From NCBI GenBank assembly GCA_003028315.1, contig CP028150.1, forward strand, positions 1,426,001-1,490,000: a stretch of 64,000 nt of DNA, written 5' to 3'. Below are positions 26,698 to 34,631 of this stretch, in pieces. The DNA comes from Neisseria mucosa (lineage in GTDB: Bacteria > Pseudomonadota > Gammaproteobacteria > Burkholderiales > Neisseriaceae). Each line of letters opens with the position of its first letter. Positions within the stretch are counted from its first letter, which is position 1. The position numbers and the translations under genes were made by a program. Under the pieces are notes generated by a model. The model ran no database searches and was not told the origin of the DNA. It saw only the letters and a program-made list of their open reading frames with translations.

Positions 26698-27789
26698 CTA
26701 TTTGGCAATATCGGGCGTATCGACAACTACGTCGGCATTTTGTGCGCGATGGCGCAGGGCGTGGTCGATAAGCACGAGCGCGAGCATGGCTTCGGCGATG
26801 GGGGCGGCGCGCAGACCGACGCAGGGGTCGTGTCTGCCGTGGGTGGCAAGTTCGACGGGGTTGCCGTTGATGTCTATGCTGCGGCGCGGGGTGGCGATGG
26901 AGCTGGTGGGCTTGATGGCGATGTTGACGTGGATGTCTTGTCCGGTGCTGATGCCGCCGAGGATGCCGCCTGAGTGGTTGGACAAGAAGCCTTGCGGGGT
27001 AAGTTCGTCGCCGTGTTCGCTGCCGCGTTGGACGACGCTGCCGAAGCCTGCGCCGATTTCCACGCCTTTGACGGCGTTGATGCCCATCATGGCGTAGGCG
27101 ATTTCGGCATCGAGGCGGTCGAAAACAGGTTCGCCTAAGCCGACGGGGACGTTGGCCGCTTCGATATGTAGTTTCGCGCCGACGGAATCCAACGATTTGC
27201 GTACGCTGTCCATATAGTTTTCCAGCTCGGCAATTTGGCTTTGGTTGGCGGCGAAGAAGGGATTTTGGGAAATGTGTTCGTAGCCTTCAAACTGAATTTC
27301 TTTTTCGCCGACTTGGGTGACGTAGGCGGTGATTTCCGTGCCGAATTTTTCTTTCAGCCATTTTTTGGCAACGGCTCCGGCGGCAACGCGGGCGGCGGTT
27401 TCGCGGGCAGAGCTCCTGCCGCCGCCGCGGTAGTCGCGCGTGCCGTATTTGTGCCAATAGGTATAGTCGGCATGGCCGGGGCGGAAGCTGGTGGCGATGT
27501 TGCCGTAGTCTTTACTGCGTTGGTCGGTATTGCGGATTAAGAGGGCGATGGGTGTGCCGGTGGTTTTGCCTTCGAAGACGCCGGAGAGGATTTCGACTTG
27601 GTCGGCTTCGCGGCGTTGGGTAACGTGGCGGCTGGTGCCGGGTTTGCGCCGGTCGAGGTCGGCTTGGATGTCTGATTCGGCCAATGCCAGTCCGGGCGGG
27701 CAGCCGTCGATGATGCAGCCCAAACCTGCGCCGTGGCTTTCGCCGAAGGTGGTAACGGTGAAGAGTTGTCCGAAAGTGTTGCCTGCCAT
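26698..27789 (-). CDS. aroC: Chorismate synthase
   Basis: Last step of the shikimate pathway: turns 5-enolpyruvylshikimate 3-phosphate into chorismate with reduced FMN. The 363-residue protein starts with MAGNTFGQLFTVTTFGESHG, and contains the family signatures GESHGAGLGCIIDGCPPG (near 16), RGGGRSSARETAARVAAGA (near 121) and the C-terminal RHDPCVGLRAAPIAEAM. All are intact. It stands alone between proQ and a leftward TSUP transporter. Confidence 0.97.
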   Translation of the reverse strand: MAGNTFGQLFTVTTFGESHGAGLGCIIDGCPPGLALAESDIQADLDRRKPGTSRHVTQRREADQVEILSGVFEGKTTGTPIALLIRNTDQRSKDYGNIATSFRPGHADYTYWHKYGTRDYRGGGRSSARETAARVAAGAVAKKWLKEKFGTEITAYVTQVGEKEIQFEGYEHISQNPFFAANQSQIAELENYMDSVRKSLDSVGAKLHIEAANVPVGLGEPVFDRLDAEIAYAMMGINAVKGVEIGAGFGSVVQRGSEHGDELTPQGFLSNHSGGILGGISTGQDIHVNIAIKPTSSIATPRRSIDINGNPVELATHGRHDPCVGLRAAPIAEAMLALVLIDHALRHRAQNADVVVDTPDIAK

Positions 27790-27892
27790 GTTTCCCTCTA
27801 TCGGTCATTTGCTGAAAGATGACGGATTTTAGCATACAAAGGTCGTCTGAAACGCTTTCGGCGGGCGAATCCTGCCTTTGACACGCCTTCTG

Positions 27893-28663
27893 TTATCGAA
27901 TCAAATCCCAAGCGAATTTGCCTATGGTCAGACACAGCAACACCATAAATCCATAACGCAGAAACTGGGTGCCGCCGCGTATCGCCAATTTCGCGCCGAC
28001 CACGCCGCCGCACAAATTCGCCAGCGCAAGCGGGATTGCCCACGCCCAAACGACGTGCCCTTGCGGGATAAAAAATGTCAGCGCGGCGAGATTGGTGGTC
28101 GAGTTGATGACTTTGCCCGATGCGTTTGCCGTCAAAAAATCGTAGCCGTAAAAACGGACGAACACGAAAGCCAAAAGGCTGCCCGTCCCCGGCCCGAAAA
28201 TCCCGTCGTAAAAGCCGATTAATGCGCCGAAAAACAAGCCCCACAAGGTTTCGCGACGCGTCAGCTTTTCAGTGCGCACCGTTTGTCCCAAATCTTTTTT
28301 GATAAAGGTATAAACACACATGGCAATCATGATGACCAGCATCGCCGGTTTCATATATTGCACGAGGAAAAAGACCACGGCTTTCGCGCCCAGATAGGAA
28401 GCAGCAAACGCCAGTACGGCAGCGGGCAGCAGCATTTTCCACGGCACGGGGATTCTGCGCAGATATTGCCCCGTGGCAGTAACCGTCCCGCAGCAGGAGG
28501 CAAACTTATTCACGCCCATCACCGAAGCAACAGGTGTGGAAGTTGGCAGCAAGTTAAACAGCCCAGGTATTTGCAACAACCCGCCGCCGCCGACCGCCGC
28601 GTCCATCAGTCCGGCGCAAAATCCTGTAAGCAGTAAGAGGTAGAAAAAGGAATCTACGGGCAT
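27893..28663 (-). CDS. TSUP-family (TauE/SafE) inner-membrane transporter
   Basis: A 256-residue membrane protein with about eight hydrophobic helices and the two half-repeats of the TSUP/TauE/SafE family, which moves sulfur-containing or organic anions. The first repeat shows GFCAGLMDAAVGGGGLLQIPG and the second GALIGFYDGIFGPGTGSLLA, both family hallmarks. It resembles YfcA. Its substrate cannot be read from the sequence. A single DUS copy lies between it and aroC (about 27838-27850). Confidence 0.85.
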   Translation of the reverse strand: MPVDSFFYLLLLTGFCAGLMDAAVGGGGLLQIPGLFNLLPTSTPVASVMGVNKFASCCGTVTATGQYLRRIPVPWKMLLPAAVLAFAASYLGAKAVVFFLVQYMKPAMLVIMIAMCVYTFIKKDLGQTVRTEKLTRRETLWGLFFGALIGFYDGIFGPGTGSLLAFVFVRFYGYDFLTANASGKVINSTTNLAALTFFIPQGHVVWAWAIPLALANLCGGVVGAKLAIRGGTQFLRYGFMVLLCLTIGKFAWDLIR

Positions 28664-28701
28664 GATGATTTAGGCTTTATTGGAAATTTGTTATCAGGGA
28701 A

Positions 28702-28765
28702 AAGGTCGTCTGAAAACAGTTCTGCACATGAAAATCCATGGTTTTAAAATGTTCAAACGACCTTT
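28702..28765 (-). terminator. DUS-pair terminator of trmA, one arm degenerate
   Basis: AAAGGTCGTCTGAAAAC and, near 28749, TGTTCAAACGACCTTT. The second arm has A for G in the core (TTCAAACGACC) and so pairs imperfectly. Confidence 0.5.
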
Positions 28766-28780
28766 TTCAAATCCGCTTCT

Positions 28781-29863
28781 TTATTTCTTCTTCAAATAAA
28801 CGCCGCTTTCGATATGGTGCGTAAACGGGAACTGGTCAAACAACGCGGCGCGTTCGACAGTATGGGTTTGGCAGAGGGTATCGAGGTTCGCGCGCAGTGT
28901 TTCAGGATTGCAGGAAATATAGATAATGTTGTCAAACTGGGAAACCAGCTTCAGCGTTTCATCATCGACGCCGGCTCGGGGCGGATCGACAAAAATCGTG
29001 GAAAAATCATAATCTTTCAACGAGATACCCTGTTCTTGTAGGCGGCGGAATTCGCGGCTTTGGGTATAGGCTTCGGTAAATTCTTCCGCAGAGAGGCGGG
29101 CGATTTTGATGTTGTCCCTTTGGTTGGCTTCGATATTCCACTGTGCGGCATAAACGGAAGTTTTGGACACTTCGGTCGCTAACACCTGACGGAAATGCTG
29201 CGAGAGCGGCAGGGTGAAATTACCGTTGCCGCAGTAGAGTTCGAGCAGGTCGCCGCCGAGGTTTTGCGCGACATCGCATGCCCAGCCGAGCATTTTTTCG
29301 CACACGCGGGCGTTGGGCTGCGTGAAACTGCCTTCGACTTGGCGGTAGCGGAAGGTCTTGCCGTTTACGTTCAGCTCTTCGATTATATAGTCTTGAGTCA
29401 AAACGATTTTCTGCCCCCTACTCCGACCGATGATATGGATGCCCAATTCACGCGCCAAGGTTTCGACGGCACACTGCCACGCTTCGCCCAGTTTTTTGTG
29501 GTAAATCATGGTAACGAGCATTTCGCCGCTCAGTGCAGACAAAAATTCTACGGCGTACCAGCGGTTTTTGAGTTCGGGATTTTTTGCGGCGGCTTCGATG
29601 AGCTTGGGCATCAAGGCGTTGATGGATTCGGAGGCGGCGGGAAATTGGTCGCAACGTATCAAGCTTGCGCCGCTTGCTTTCTGCCCGCGCTCGAACATGG
29701 CGTAAAACATTTCGCCGCCTTCGTGCCAGATGCGGAATTCGGCGCGCATCCGGTAATGCTGTTCGGGGGATTCGAAAACTTGAATTTCAGGAAAATCCAA
29801 ACCTTGGAAAAGCTGTTGCAAGTATTGGATTTTTTGGTCGAGCTGTTGCGTATAAGCGGTCAT
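28781..29863 (-). CDS. trmA: tRNA (uracil-54-C5)-methyltransferase
   Basis: Makes ribothymidine at position 54 of tRNAs. The 360-residue enzyme has the SAM-binding motif LLELYCGNGNFTLPL (near 212), IFVDPPRAGVDDETL (near 290) and IYISCNPETLRANL with the nucleophilic cysteine (near 313). The first 50 residues (QQLFQGLDFPEIQVFESPEQ and following) match TrmA rather than the related RlmD/RlmC enzymes. No iron-sulfur cysteine motif is present, which also supports TrmA. A stand-alone gene. Confidence 0.93.
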   Translation of the reverse strand: MTAYTQQLDQKIQYLQQLFQGLDFPEIQVFESPEQHYRMRAEFRIWHEGGEMFYAMFERGQKASGASLIRCDQFPAASESINALMPKLIEAAAKNPELKNRWYAVEFLSALSGEMLVTMIYHKKLGEAWQCAVETLARELGIHIIGRSRGQKIVLTQDYIIEELNVNGKTFRYRQVEGSFTQPNARVCEKMLGWACDVAQNLGGDLLELYCGNGNFTLPLSQHFRQVLATEVSKTSVYAAQWNIEANQRDNIKIARLSAEEFTEAYTQSREFRRLQEQGISLKDYDFSTIFVDPPRAGVDDETLKLVSQFDNIIYISCNPETLRANLDTLCQTHTVERAALFDQFPFTHHIESGVYLKKK

Positions 29864-29952
29864 TGGAGAAATGTCTCATGGAAAAGATGTCGGAATGTCG
29901 GTTTGGTCGGCAGGTTGGCGTAAAGCTGCTTGACAACACCGAAAATGCTGAC

Positions 29953-29998
29953 AAAGGTCGTCTGAAAACTTACTACGCTTGTTTTCAGACGACCTTTT
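29953..29998 (-). terminator. DUS-pair terminator of the GntR-type gene
   Basis: AAAGGTCGTCTGAAAAC and GTTTTCAGACGACCTTTT, directly after the gene end at 30011. Confidence 0.65.
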
Positions 29999-30010
29999 AT
30001 CGGCATTTGA

Positions 30011-30727
30011 TTACTCGCCTTCGTATTTGCGTTCCAAACGCTCTACGCACGCGCTTAAGTGTTTGCGCATGACTTTGACGACGCGGTTGCGTTTGCCGTT
30101 GACCAGCAGGTCGAGGATTTCGCGGTGTTCGGAATGGGTGTGGGTGTTGATGGTGCGTTTTTCATGACGCTGCGCATCGAAAACGGCGACGATGAGCGAA
30201 GAGCGGGCGCACAGGGTGTTCATGATGTCGAACAAGACGTGGTTGTCGATGAGGCGAGCGAGTTCGACGTGGAAGGCGTTGGACAGGCGGTTCCAACCCA
30301 CGCGGTCGCCGCTGTCGGATGCCTGTTCTTCACGCTCGATCATCGCGTAGAGCGGCTGGAGGCGGGTTTCCAAATCGGGCATATCGGACAGGAGGTTCAA
30401 AATCATGCTTTCCATTTCGATACGCGCGTTGAACACGTCCTGCATTTCCTTCAAATCGGGAACATGGACGAACGCGCCGCGATTGGGCTGCAAATCGACG
30501 ATTTTGTCGTGCGCCAACAGGGACAGCGCGCCGCGCACAGTATTGCGCGAGCAGACCATTTGGCGGCAAAGCTCGGATTCGGTCAGTTTTTTGCCGGGCA
30601 GCAAAACATGGTCGGTGATGCCATCCAAAATCAGGGCGTAAACGCGGAACAGCTCCGAATCATGCCTGCCTGGCGGCATCATGGAAGAAGGGGTAGGCGC
30701 ATGGAGGGTATCGTTATCGGTATTCAT
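30011..30727 (-). CDS. GntR-family regulator, FCD (FadR-like) subgroup
   Basis: A 238-residue DNA-binding regulator. The winged HTH covers about residues 30-95 (PGKKLTESELCRQMVCSRNTVRGALSLL is its key part), and the FCD ligand domain covers 105-230, with the metal-linked Asp/His pattern in FNARIEMES, FHVELARLIDN and HSEHREILDLL. In Neisseria, FCD regulators such as GdhR control glutamate and lactate genes; I cannot tell whether this is GdhR. It has no target-like gene next to it. Upstream on the other strand lies a candidate sRNA. Confidence 0.83.
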   Translation of the reverse strand: MNTDNDTLHAPTPSSMMPPGRHDSELFRVYALILDGITDHVLLPGKKLTESELCRQMVCSRNTVRGALSLLAHDKIVDLQPNRGAFVHVPDLKEMQDVFNARIEMESMILNLLSDMPDLETRLQPLYAMIEREEQASDSGDRVGWNRLSNAFHVELARLIDNHVLFDIMNTLCARSSLIVAVFDAQRHEKRTINTHTHSEHREILDLLVNGKRNRVVKVMRKHLSACVERLERKYEGE

Positions 30728-30872
30728 TATTTAAGCTCTCCTCATAGTCTGGCGTGTCATATCGTTTGAAATCACAGAAATTTTGCAACGGCAGCAACCC
30801 GCCCCTTATCGCTTTTTGCTTGATTCCATTTCGATATAGCACAAAATCTGATTAAGATATAATTAAAAATTG

Positions 30873-30901
30873 TTGACAATCTCTAGTGAAGCTTGCACAA
30901 T
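30873..30901 (+). promoter_or_regulatory. Candidate promoter of a second intergenic sRNA
   Basis: TTGACA (30873-30878), a 17-base spacer and CACAAT (30896-30901). It points away from the GntR-type gene and no plus-strand gene follows. Confidence 0.55.
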
Positions 30902-30907
30902 ATCCTC

Positions 30908-30998
30908 ACAAGGCCAAGTTATGAAGGCTGATAGAGAGAGAATCCACAATAAGCAAGCAGATATATTCATAGTGTAGCGTGAATATATCTGCTTTTTT
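30908..30998 (+). ncRNA. Candidate sRNA between the GntR-type and OsmC genes
   Basis: A predicted transcript of about 90 bases ending in a very strong terminator: a 14-bp perfect stem AGCAGATATATTCA / TGAATATATCTGCT (30956-30969 / 30980-30993) followed by six T residues. The 5' half is mostly unstructured and contains an AGAGAGAGAA purine run. An 18-codon ORF (30921-30977, MKADRERIHN..) lies within it with no good ribosome binding site, so a dual-function or leader-peptide RNA is possible but less likely. The flanking genes both run leftward, so it is not the tail of a coding operon. I do not recognise it as a named sRNA. Confidence 0.6.
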
Positions 30999-31046
30999 GT
31001 CGGGCGGCCTTTATTCACGCTTTAACAATATTCCGCCTCTAAACGC

Positions 31047-31085
31047 TTTTCAGACGACCTCAAGGATACGGGGTCGTCTGAAAAA
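31047..31085 (-). terminator. DUS-pair terminator of the osmC-type gene
   Basis: CTTTTCAGACGACC and GGGTCGTCTGAAAAA, directly after the OsmC-family stop. Confidence 0.6.
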
Positions 31086-31505
31086 TTACTCTGCTTCGAC
31101 GGTTTCAAAACTGTGGGTGATTTTTGCAGCCTTGCCCAGCATAATCGAAGCGGAACAATATTTTTCGGCGGACATCTGCACGGCGCGCTCGATGGCGGAT
31201 TCGGTCAAATTGTGTCCGATAACTTTAAAATGGATATGGATTTCGGTAAATACGCGCGGGGCATCGTCGGCGCGCTTCGCGGTAACCGTCGCTTGGCAGT
31301 CCACTACCTTTTGACGCTGTTTCTCGGCAATCATCACGACATCGATGCTGGAGCAGCCCGCCACGCCCAAAAGCAGCATTTCCATCGGGCTGGGGCCGCG
31401 TTTCACCTGCCCTTCCGCCGCCGCGCCTTCCATAACGACGCTGTGTCCGTTTTCGGTCGTGCCGACAAAGCACATTCCGTCTATCCATTTTGATGTAACT
31501 TGCAT
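31086..31505 (-). CDS. OsmC/Ohr-family peroxide-handling protein
   Basis: A 139-residue cytoplasmic protein of the OsmC family, thiol enzymes that reduce organic or hydrogen peroxides. The two redox cysteines appear as VAGCSSIDVV (residue 51) and KYCSASIM (residue about 117), with the conserved Glu of PSPMEMLLLG. The ATG at 31505 has AAGG 6 bases upstream. The longer frame to 31619 adds an unlikely N-terminus that overlaps a DUS copy. It resembles the YhfA-like subgroup more than OsmC proper. Confidence 0.87.
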   Translation of the reverse strand: MQVTSKWIDGMCFVGTTENGHSVVMEGAAAEGQVKRGPSPMEMLLLGVAGCSSIDVVMIAEKQRQKVVDCQATVTAKRADDAPRVFTEIHIHFKVIGHNLTESAIERAVQMSAEKYCSASIMLGKAAKITHSFETVEAE

Positions 31506-31597
31506 GATTGCCTTTCTATCGCAAAAATGCCTGAGAAACAGGCGCATTTTCATATTGTAAACATTTTTTACGGATAAATATAGGCGCAAGGATAGAG

Positions 31598-31642
31598 AAG
31601 GTCGTCTGAAAACTCGCAAAGCTTGTTTTCAGACGACCTTTT
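31598..31642 (-). terminator. DUS-pair terminator of the UPF0210 gene
   Basis: AAGGTCGTCTGAAAAC and GTTTTCAGACGACCTTTTTC, 15 bases after the gene end. Confidence 0.65.
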
Positions 31643-31656
31643 TCATGGTCAGGCAA

Positions 31657-33015
31657 TCAGTTCTTCATCGACTGAACCGGCGCGGGAATCCTGCCGCCGC
31701 GATTGACGAACACTTCGCACGAACCTTCTTTGACCGGCATCACGGGCGCGTAGCCCAGCAGGCCGCCGAACTCAACACTGTCGCCGACGGTTTTGCCCGT
31801 TACCGGAATGATGCGCACGGCGGTGGTTTTGCTGTTGATCATACCGATGGCGGCTTCGTCGGCGATGATGCCGGAAATCGTGTGCGCGGGCGTGTCGCCG
31901 GGAACGGCAATCATGTCCAGCCCGACCGAGCAGACGGCGGTCATCGCTTCGAGTTTGTCCAACGTCAGCACGCCTGCTTCGGCGGCGGCAATCATGCCTT
32001 CGTCTTCGGAAACGGGAATAAACGCGCCGCTCAAACCGCCGACCGCGCTGGAAGCCATCATGCCGCCTTTTTTCACGGCATCGTTCAGCAATGCCAAGGC
32101 AGCCGTCGTGCCGTGCGTACCGCAGACGCTTAAACCCATTTCTTCAAGGATGCGCGCCACCGAGTCGCCGACAGCGGGGGTCGGTGCCAGCGACAAATCA
32201 AGAATACCGAACGGGATGCCCAGTATTTTCGAGGCTTCGCGGCCGATGAGTTCGCCCACGCGGGTGATTTTGAAGGCGGTTTTCTTCACGACTTCGGCGA
32301 CTTCGGTCAGGCTGACCGCGTCCGAATTTTCCAGCGCGGCTTTGACCACGCCCGGTCCCGATACGCCGACGTTGATAACGGCGTCCGCTTCGCCCGACCC
32401 GTGAAACGCGCCCGCCATAAACGGATTGTCTTCCACCGCATTGCAGAACACGACGATTTTAGCGCAGCCGAAACCTTCGGGCGTGATTTCAGCCGTGCGT
32501 TTGATGGTTTCGCCCGCCAGTCTGACCGCATCCATATTGATACCGGCGCGCGTGCTGCCGATATTGATGGAGCTGCACACGATGTCGGTAGTCTTCATCG
32601 CTTCGGGAATGGAGCGGATTAACACCTCGTCTGAAGGCGACATGCCTTTTTGTACCAGCGCGGAAAAACCGCCGATAAAAGACACGCCGATGGCTTTGGC
32701 TGCCTTGTCCAAAGTCTGCGCCACGCTGACGTAAGAATCGGCTTTGGTTGCCGCCGCGATTTGGGCAATCGGCGTGACGGAAATACGCTGATTCACAATC
32801 GGCACGCCGTATTTGGCGGAAAGGTGTTTCGCCGTAGCGACCAAATCTTTGCCGATGGTGGTGATTTTGTTGTAAATGTTTTGGTTCAACACATCGATGT
32901 CGGTGCTGATACAGTCGTGCAAATCAATGCCTATGGTAATGGTGCGGACGTCGAAATGCTGGTCGGCAACCATTTTGACGGTTTCAAGTATCTCATTACT
33001 GTGGAAATTGTTCAT
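31657..33015 (-). CDS. UPF0210 / PFL-family protein (DUF711)
   Basis: A 452-residue conserved protein of the UPF0210 (DUF711, PFL-like) family, equivalent to meningococcal NMB1652. Conserved blocks include ITIGIDLHDCISTD, FIGGFSALVQKGMS, INMDAVRLAG and the Gly-rich VGGLSGAFIPVSEDEGMI. Its biochemical role is not established; the fold resembles glycyl-radical or PFL-type proteins, but I see no C-terminal glycyl-radical loop. In many bacteria it is followed by a UPF0237 ACT-domain gene. Here that partner is 900 bases upstream, with a NYN gene between. Confidence 0.9.
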   Translation of the reverse strand: MNNFHSNEILETVKMVADQHFDVRTITIGIDLHDCISTDIDVLNQNIYNKITTIGKDLVATAKHLSAKYGVPIVNQRISVTPIAQIAAATKADSYVSVAQTLDKAAKAIGVSFIGGFSALVQKGMSPSDEVLIRSIPEAMKTTDIVCSSINIGSTRAGINMDAVRLAGETIKRTAEITPEGFGCAKIVVFCNAVEDNPFMAGAFHGSGEADAVINVGVSGPGVVKAALENSDAVSLTEVAEVVKKTAFKITRVGELIGREASKILGIPFGILDLSLAPTPAVGDSVARILEEMGLSVCGTHGTTAALALLNDAVKKGGMMASSAVGGLSGAFIPVSEDEGMIAAAEAGVLTLDKLEAMTAVCSVGLDMIAVPGDTPAHTISGIIADEAAIGMINSKTTAVRIIPVTGKTVGDSVEFGGLLGYAPVMPVKEGSCEVFVNRGGRIPAPVQSMKN

Positions 33016-33033
33016 GGGATTCGGCCTTTCTTG

Positions 33034-33066
33034 CAGGTCGTCTGAAAAATATTTTCAGACGACCTT
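33034..33066 (-). terminator. DUS-pair terminator of the NYN gene
   Basis: AGGTCGTCTGAAAAATATTT with the facing arm AAATATTTTCAGACGACCT in a tight hairpin, 3 bases after the stop of the leftward gene. Confidence 0.7.
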
Positions 33067-33069
33067 CGA

Positions 33070-33888
33070 TTAGACTTTAAGCTTGACATACATATGCTCT
33101 TGCGTGCCTTCAGCAGTTTTTCGCATCTCGTAATCAAACACATCAGAATATTTTTTTACTAAATCGGTAAATTTCTTACAACCGTAATTACGTGGGTCAA
33201 AATCTACCTGCAAGCGTTTCCAAGTGGCACCGAATGCAGTCATAGCCATCCATTCACTATCCGCATGTTCGAAAATTTTATGTATAGTCTCCAACGGTAG
33301 TTTGTTCTCAAGTTGTTCGGCAATTTTCGGTTGAGCTTGAGCATTTTCGGGAGAGACTGTTTGAATCTGTTTCTCTGTTGGTTTCTGTGGTTTATCGGTT
33401 ACTGTTTCTTTTTGTGCGGGTTCAGGCATCAAGTTTTCTACATAGATAAATTGGCTGCACGCATTACGGAAAGCTTCAGGCGTTTGCTTTTTGCCGAAAC
33501 CGTAAACTGTTACACCTTGTTCCTTCAACCGGATAGCCAGTGCAGTAAAGTCACTATCACTAGATACCAAACAAAAACCATCAAAACGGCCGGTATAGAG
33601 TAAATCCATCGCATCAATAATCATAAAACCGTCAGTGGCATTTTTACCTGTGGTGTAGGCGAATTGCTGCATAGGTTTGATAGCATGCTCATTAATGACA
33701 GCTTTCCATTTACCGTTGTCACCAACAAAGTTGCCATAGATGCGTTTTACCATTGCTTCACCGAATTTAGTTGTTTCTTCTAAAATCGCATCAATGGTTT
33801 GCGCTGACGCATTATCAGCATCAATTAAAACAGCCAGCCGTGCAGATTTCTCTTCAGCTACATTAAAACTAATTTTATTTTTTGACAT
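33070..33888 (-). CDS. NYN-domain protein with C-terminal LOTUS/OST-HTH domain
   Basis: A 272-residue protein. Residues 1-140 form a NYN (PIN-like nuclease) domain with the expected acidic residues in AVLIDADNAS, ATDGFMIIDAMDLLY and LVSSDSDFTALAI. A Gln/Pro-rich linker (145-185) leads to an OST-HTH/LOTUS domain (about 190-270), a winged helix that binds RNA. The same two-domain layout is found in bacterial MARF1-like proteins and suggests RNA cleavage or binding; no target is known. The ATG at 33888 is chosen, since the longer frame overlaps the next gene. It is more AT-rich than its neighbours and sits between two genes that are usually adjacent, which suggests later insertion. Confidence 0.85.
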   Translation of the reverse strand: MSKNKISFNVAEEKSARLAVLIDADNASAQTIDAILEETTKFGEAMVKRIYGNFVGDNGKWKAVINEHAIKPMQQFAYTTGKNATDGFMIIDAMDLLYTGRFDGFCLVSSDSDFTALAIRLKEQGVTVYGFGKKQTPEAFRNACSQFIYVENLMPEPAQKETVTDKPQKPTEKQIQTVSPENAQAQPKIAEQLENKLPLETIHKIFEHADSEWMAMTAFGATWKRLQVDFDPRNYGCKKFTDLVKKYSDVFDYEMRKTAEGTQEHMYVKLKV

Positions 33889-33907
33889 AATTTTAGAGTT
33901 CCTAAAA

Positions 33908-34180
33908 TCAAATGCGATGCATGGCTTGGAAGATTTCTTCGTTTTGCATGCGGATGTCGAGCGCGAGTTTTTTGCTCTCTTCCGCAAACAAATCCAGCAT
34001 TTCTTGCCGCGATTTGGGGCATTTCGAGGTATCCACTAAGATAATCATGGTGAAGAAATCGTCCATCAGCTGCTGGCTGATATTGAGGATGTTGATTTGG
34101 TTTTCCGCCAAAATTCTGGAAACGTCGTACACGATGCCGACGCGGTCTTTGCCGATGACGGTGATGACTGAATTGTTCAT
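33908..34180 (-). CDS. UPF0237 ACT-domain protein
   Basis: A 90-residue single ACT domain (ITVIGKDRVGIVYDVSRILA at the start), equivalent to meningococcal NMB1653. ACT domains bind amino acids and regulate enzymes. It is thought to work with the UPF0210 protein because the two genes are neighbours in many genomes. The NYN gene separates them here by about 900 bases. Confidence 0.9.
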   Translation of the reverse strand: MNNSVITVIGKDRVGIVYDVSRILAENQINILNISQQLMDDFFTMIILVDTSKCPKSRQEMLDLFAEESKKLALDIRMQNEEIFQAMHRI

Positions 34181-34306
34181 AAGTCAGGGTCCTTGTAGGG
34201 GTCGTCTGAAAAATTGATTTGGGAAATTATAGCACCGCTTTAGAATAATATGACTTGGATTGTTGACAATTTTGCATTGCCCGAACCTGATATTCCGTCT
34301 GCCGTC

Positions 34307-34326
34307 ATTCCCGCGCAGGTGGGAAT
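34307..34326. repeat. dRS3 repeat
   Basis: ATTCCC-N8-GGGAAT, the neisserial dRS3 form. Confidence 0.8.
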
Positions 34327-34374
34327 CCAGATTTATCCGTGCAGAAATCGTCAAAGAAAAAGTTTCCTAAATTT

Positions 34375-34481
34375 TATAGTGGATTAAATTTAAATCAGGA
34401 CAAGGCGACGAAGCCGCAGACAGTACAGATAGTACGGCAAGGCGAGGCAACACCGTACTGGTTTAAAGTTAATCGACTATA
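34375..34481. repeat. Correia element
   Basis: A 107-base CREE, TATAGTGGATTAAATTTAAA to AAAGTTAATCGACTATA. The right end has G for C (TCGACTATA instead of TCCACTATA). It lies between two dRS3 repeats in the UPF0237-alr gap. Confidence 0.9.
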
Positions 34482-34489
34482 TGTTCTGG

Positions 34490-34509
34490 ATTCCCGCCTG
34501 CGCGGGAAT
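34490..34509. repeat. dRS3 repeat
   Basis: ATTCCC-GCCTGCGC-GGGAAT, 9 bases after the Correia element. Confidence 0.8.
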
Positions 34510-34556
34510 GACGGCCACTCTTAAAATATTTGGATTTTCAAAAAGCCTTATGAATA

Positions 34557-34610
34557 AGGTCGTCTGAAAACCATTTAACGAAACCGTTAACTTTGTTTTC
34601 AGACGACCTT
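34557..34610 (-). terminator. DUS-pair terminator of alr
   Basis: AAGGTCGTCTGAAAACCATT and TTTTCAGACGACCTT flank a loop that itself contains the short repeat TTAACG..CGTTAA (34576-34590). Confidence 0.65.
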
Positions 34611-34631
34611 CAGTTCAAACCGCCGCCTAAA

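Noticed and set aside
34339..34524. A 61-codon ORF upstream of alr
   Set aside because: It consists of the Correia element and a dRS3 repeat.
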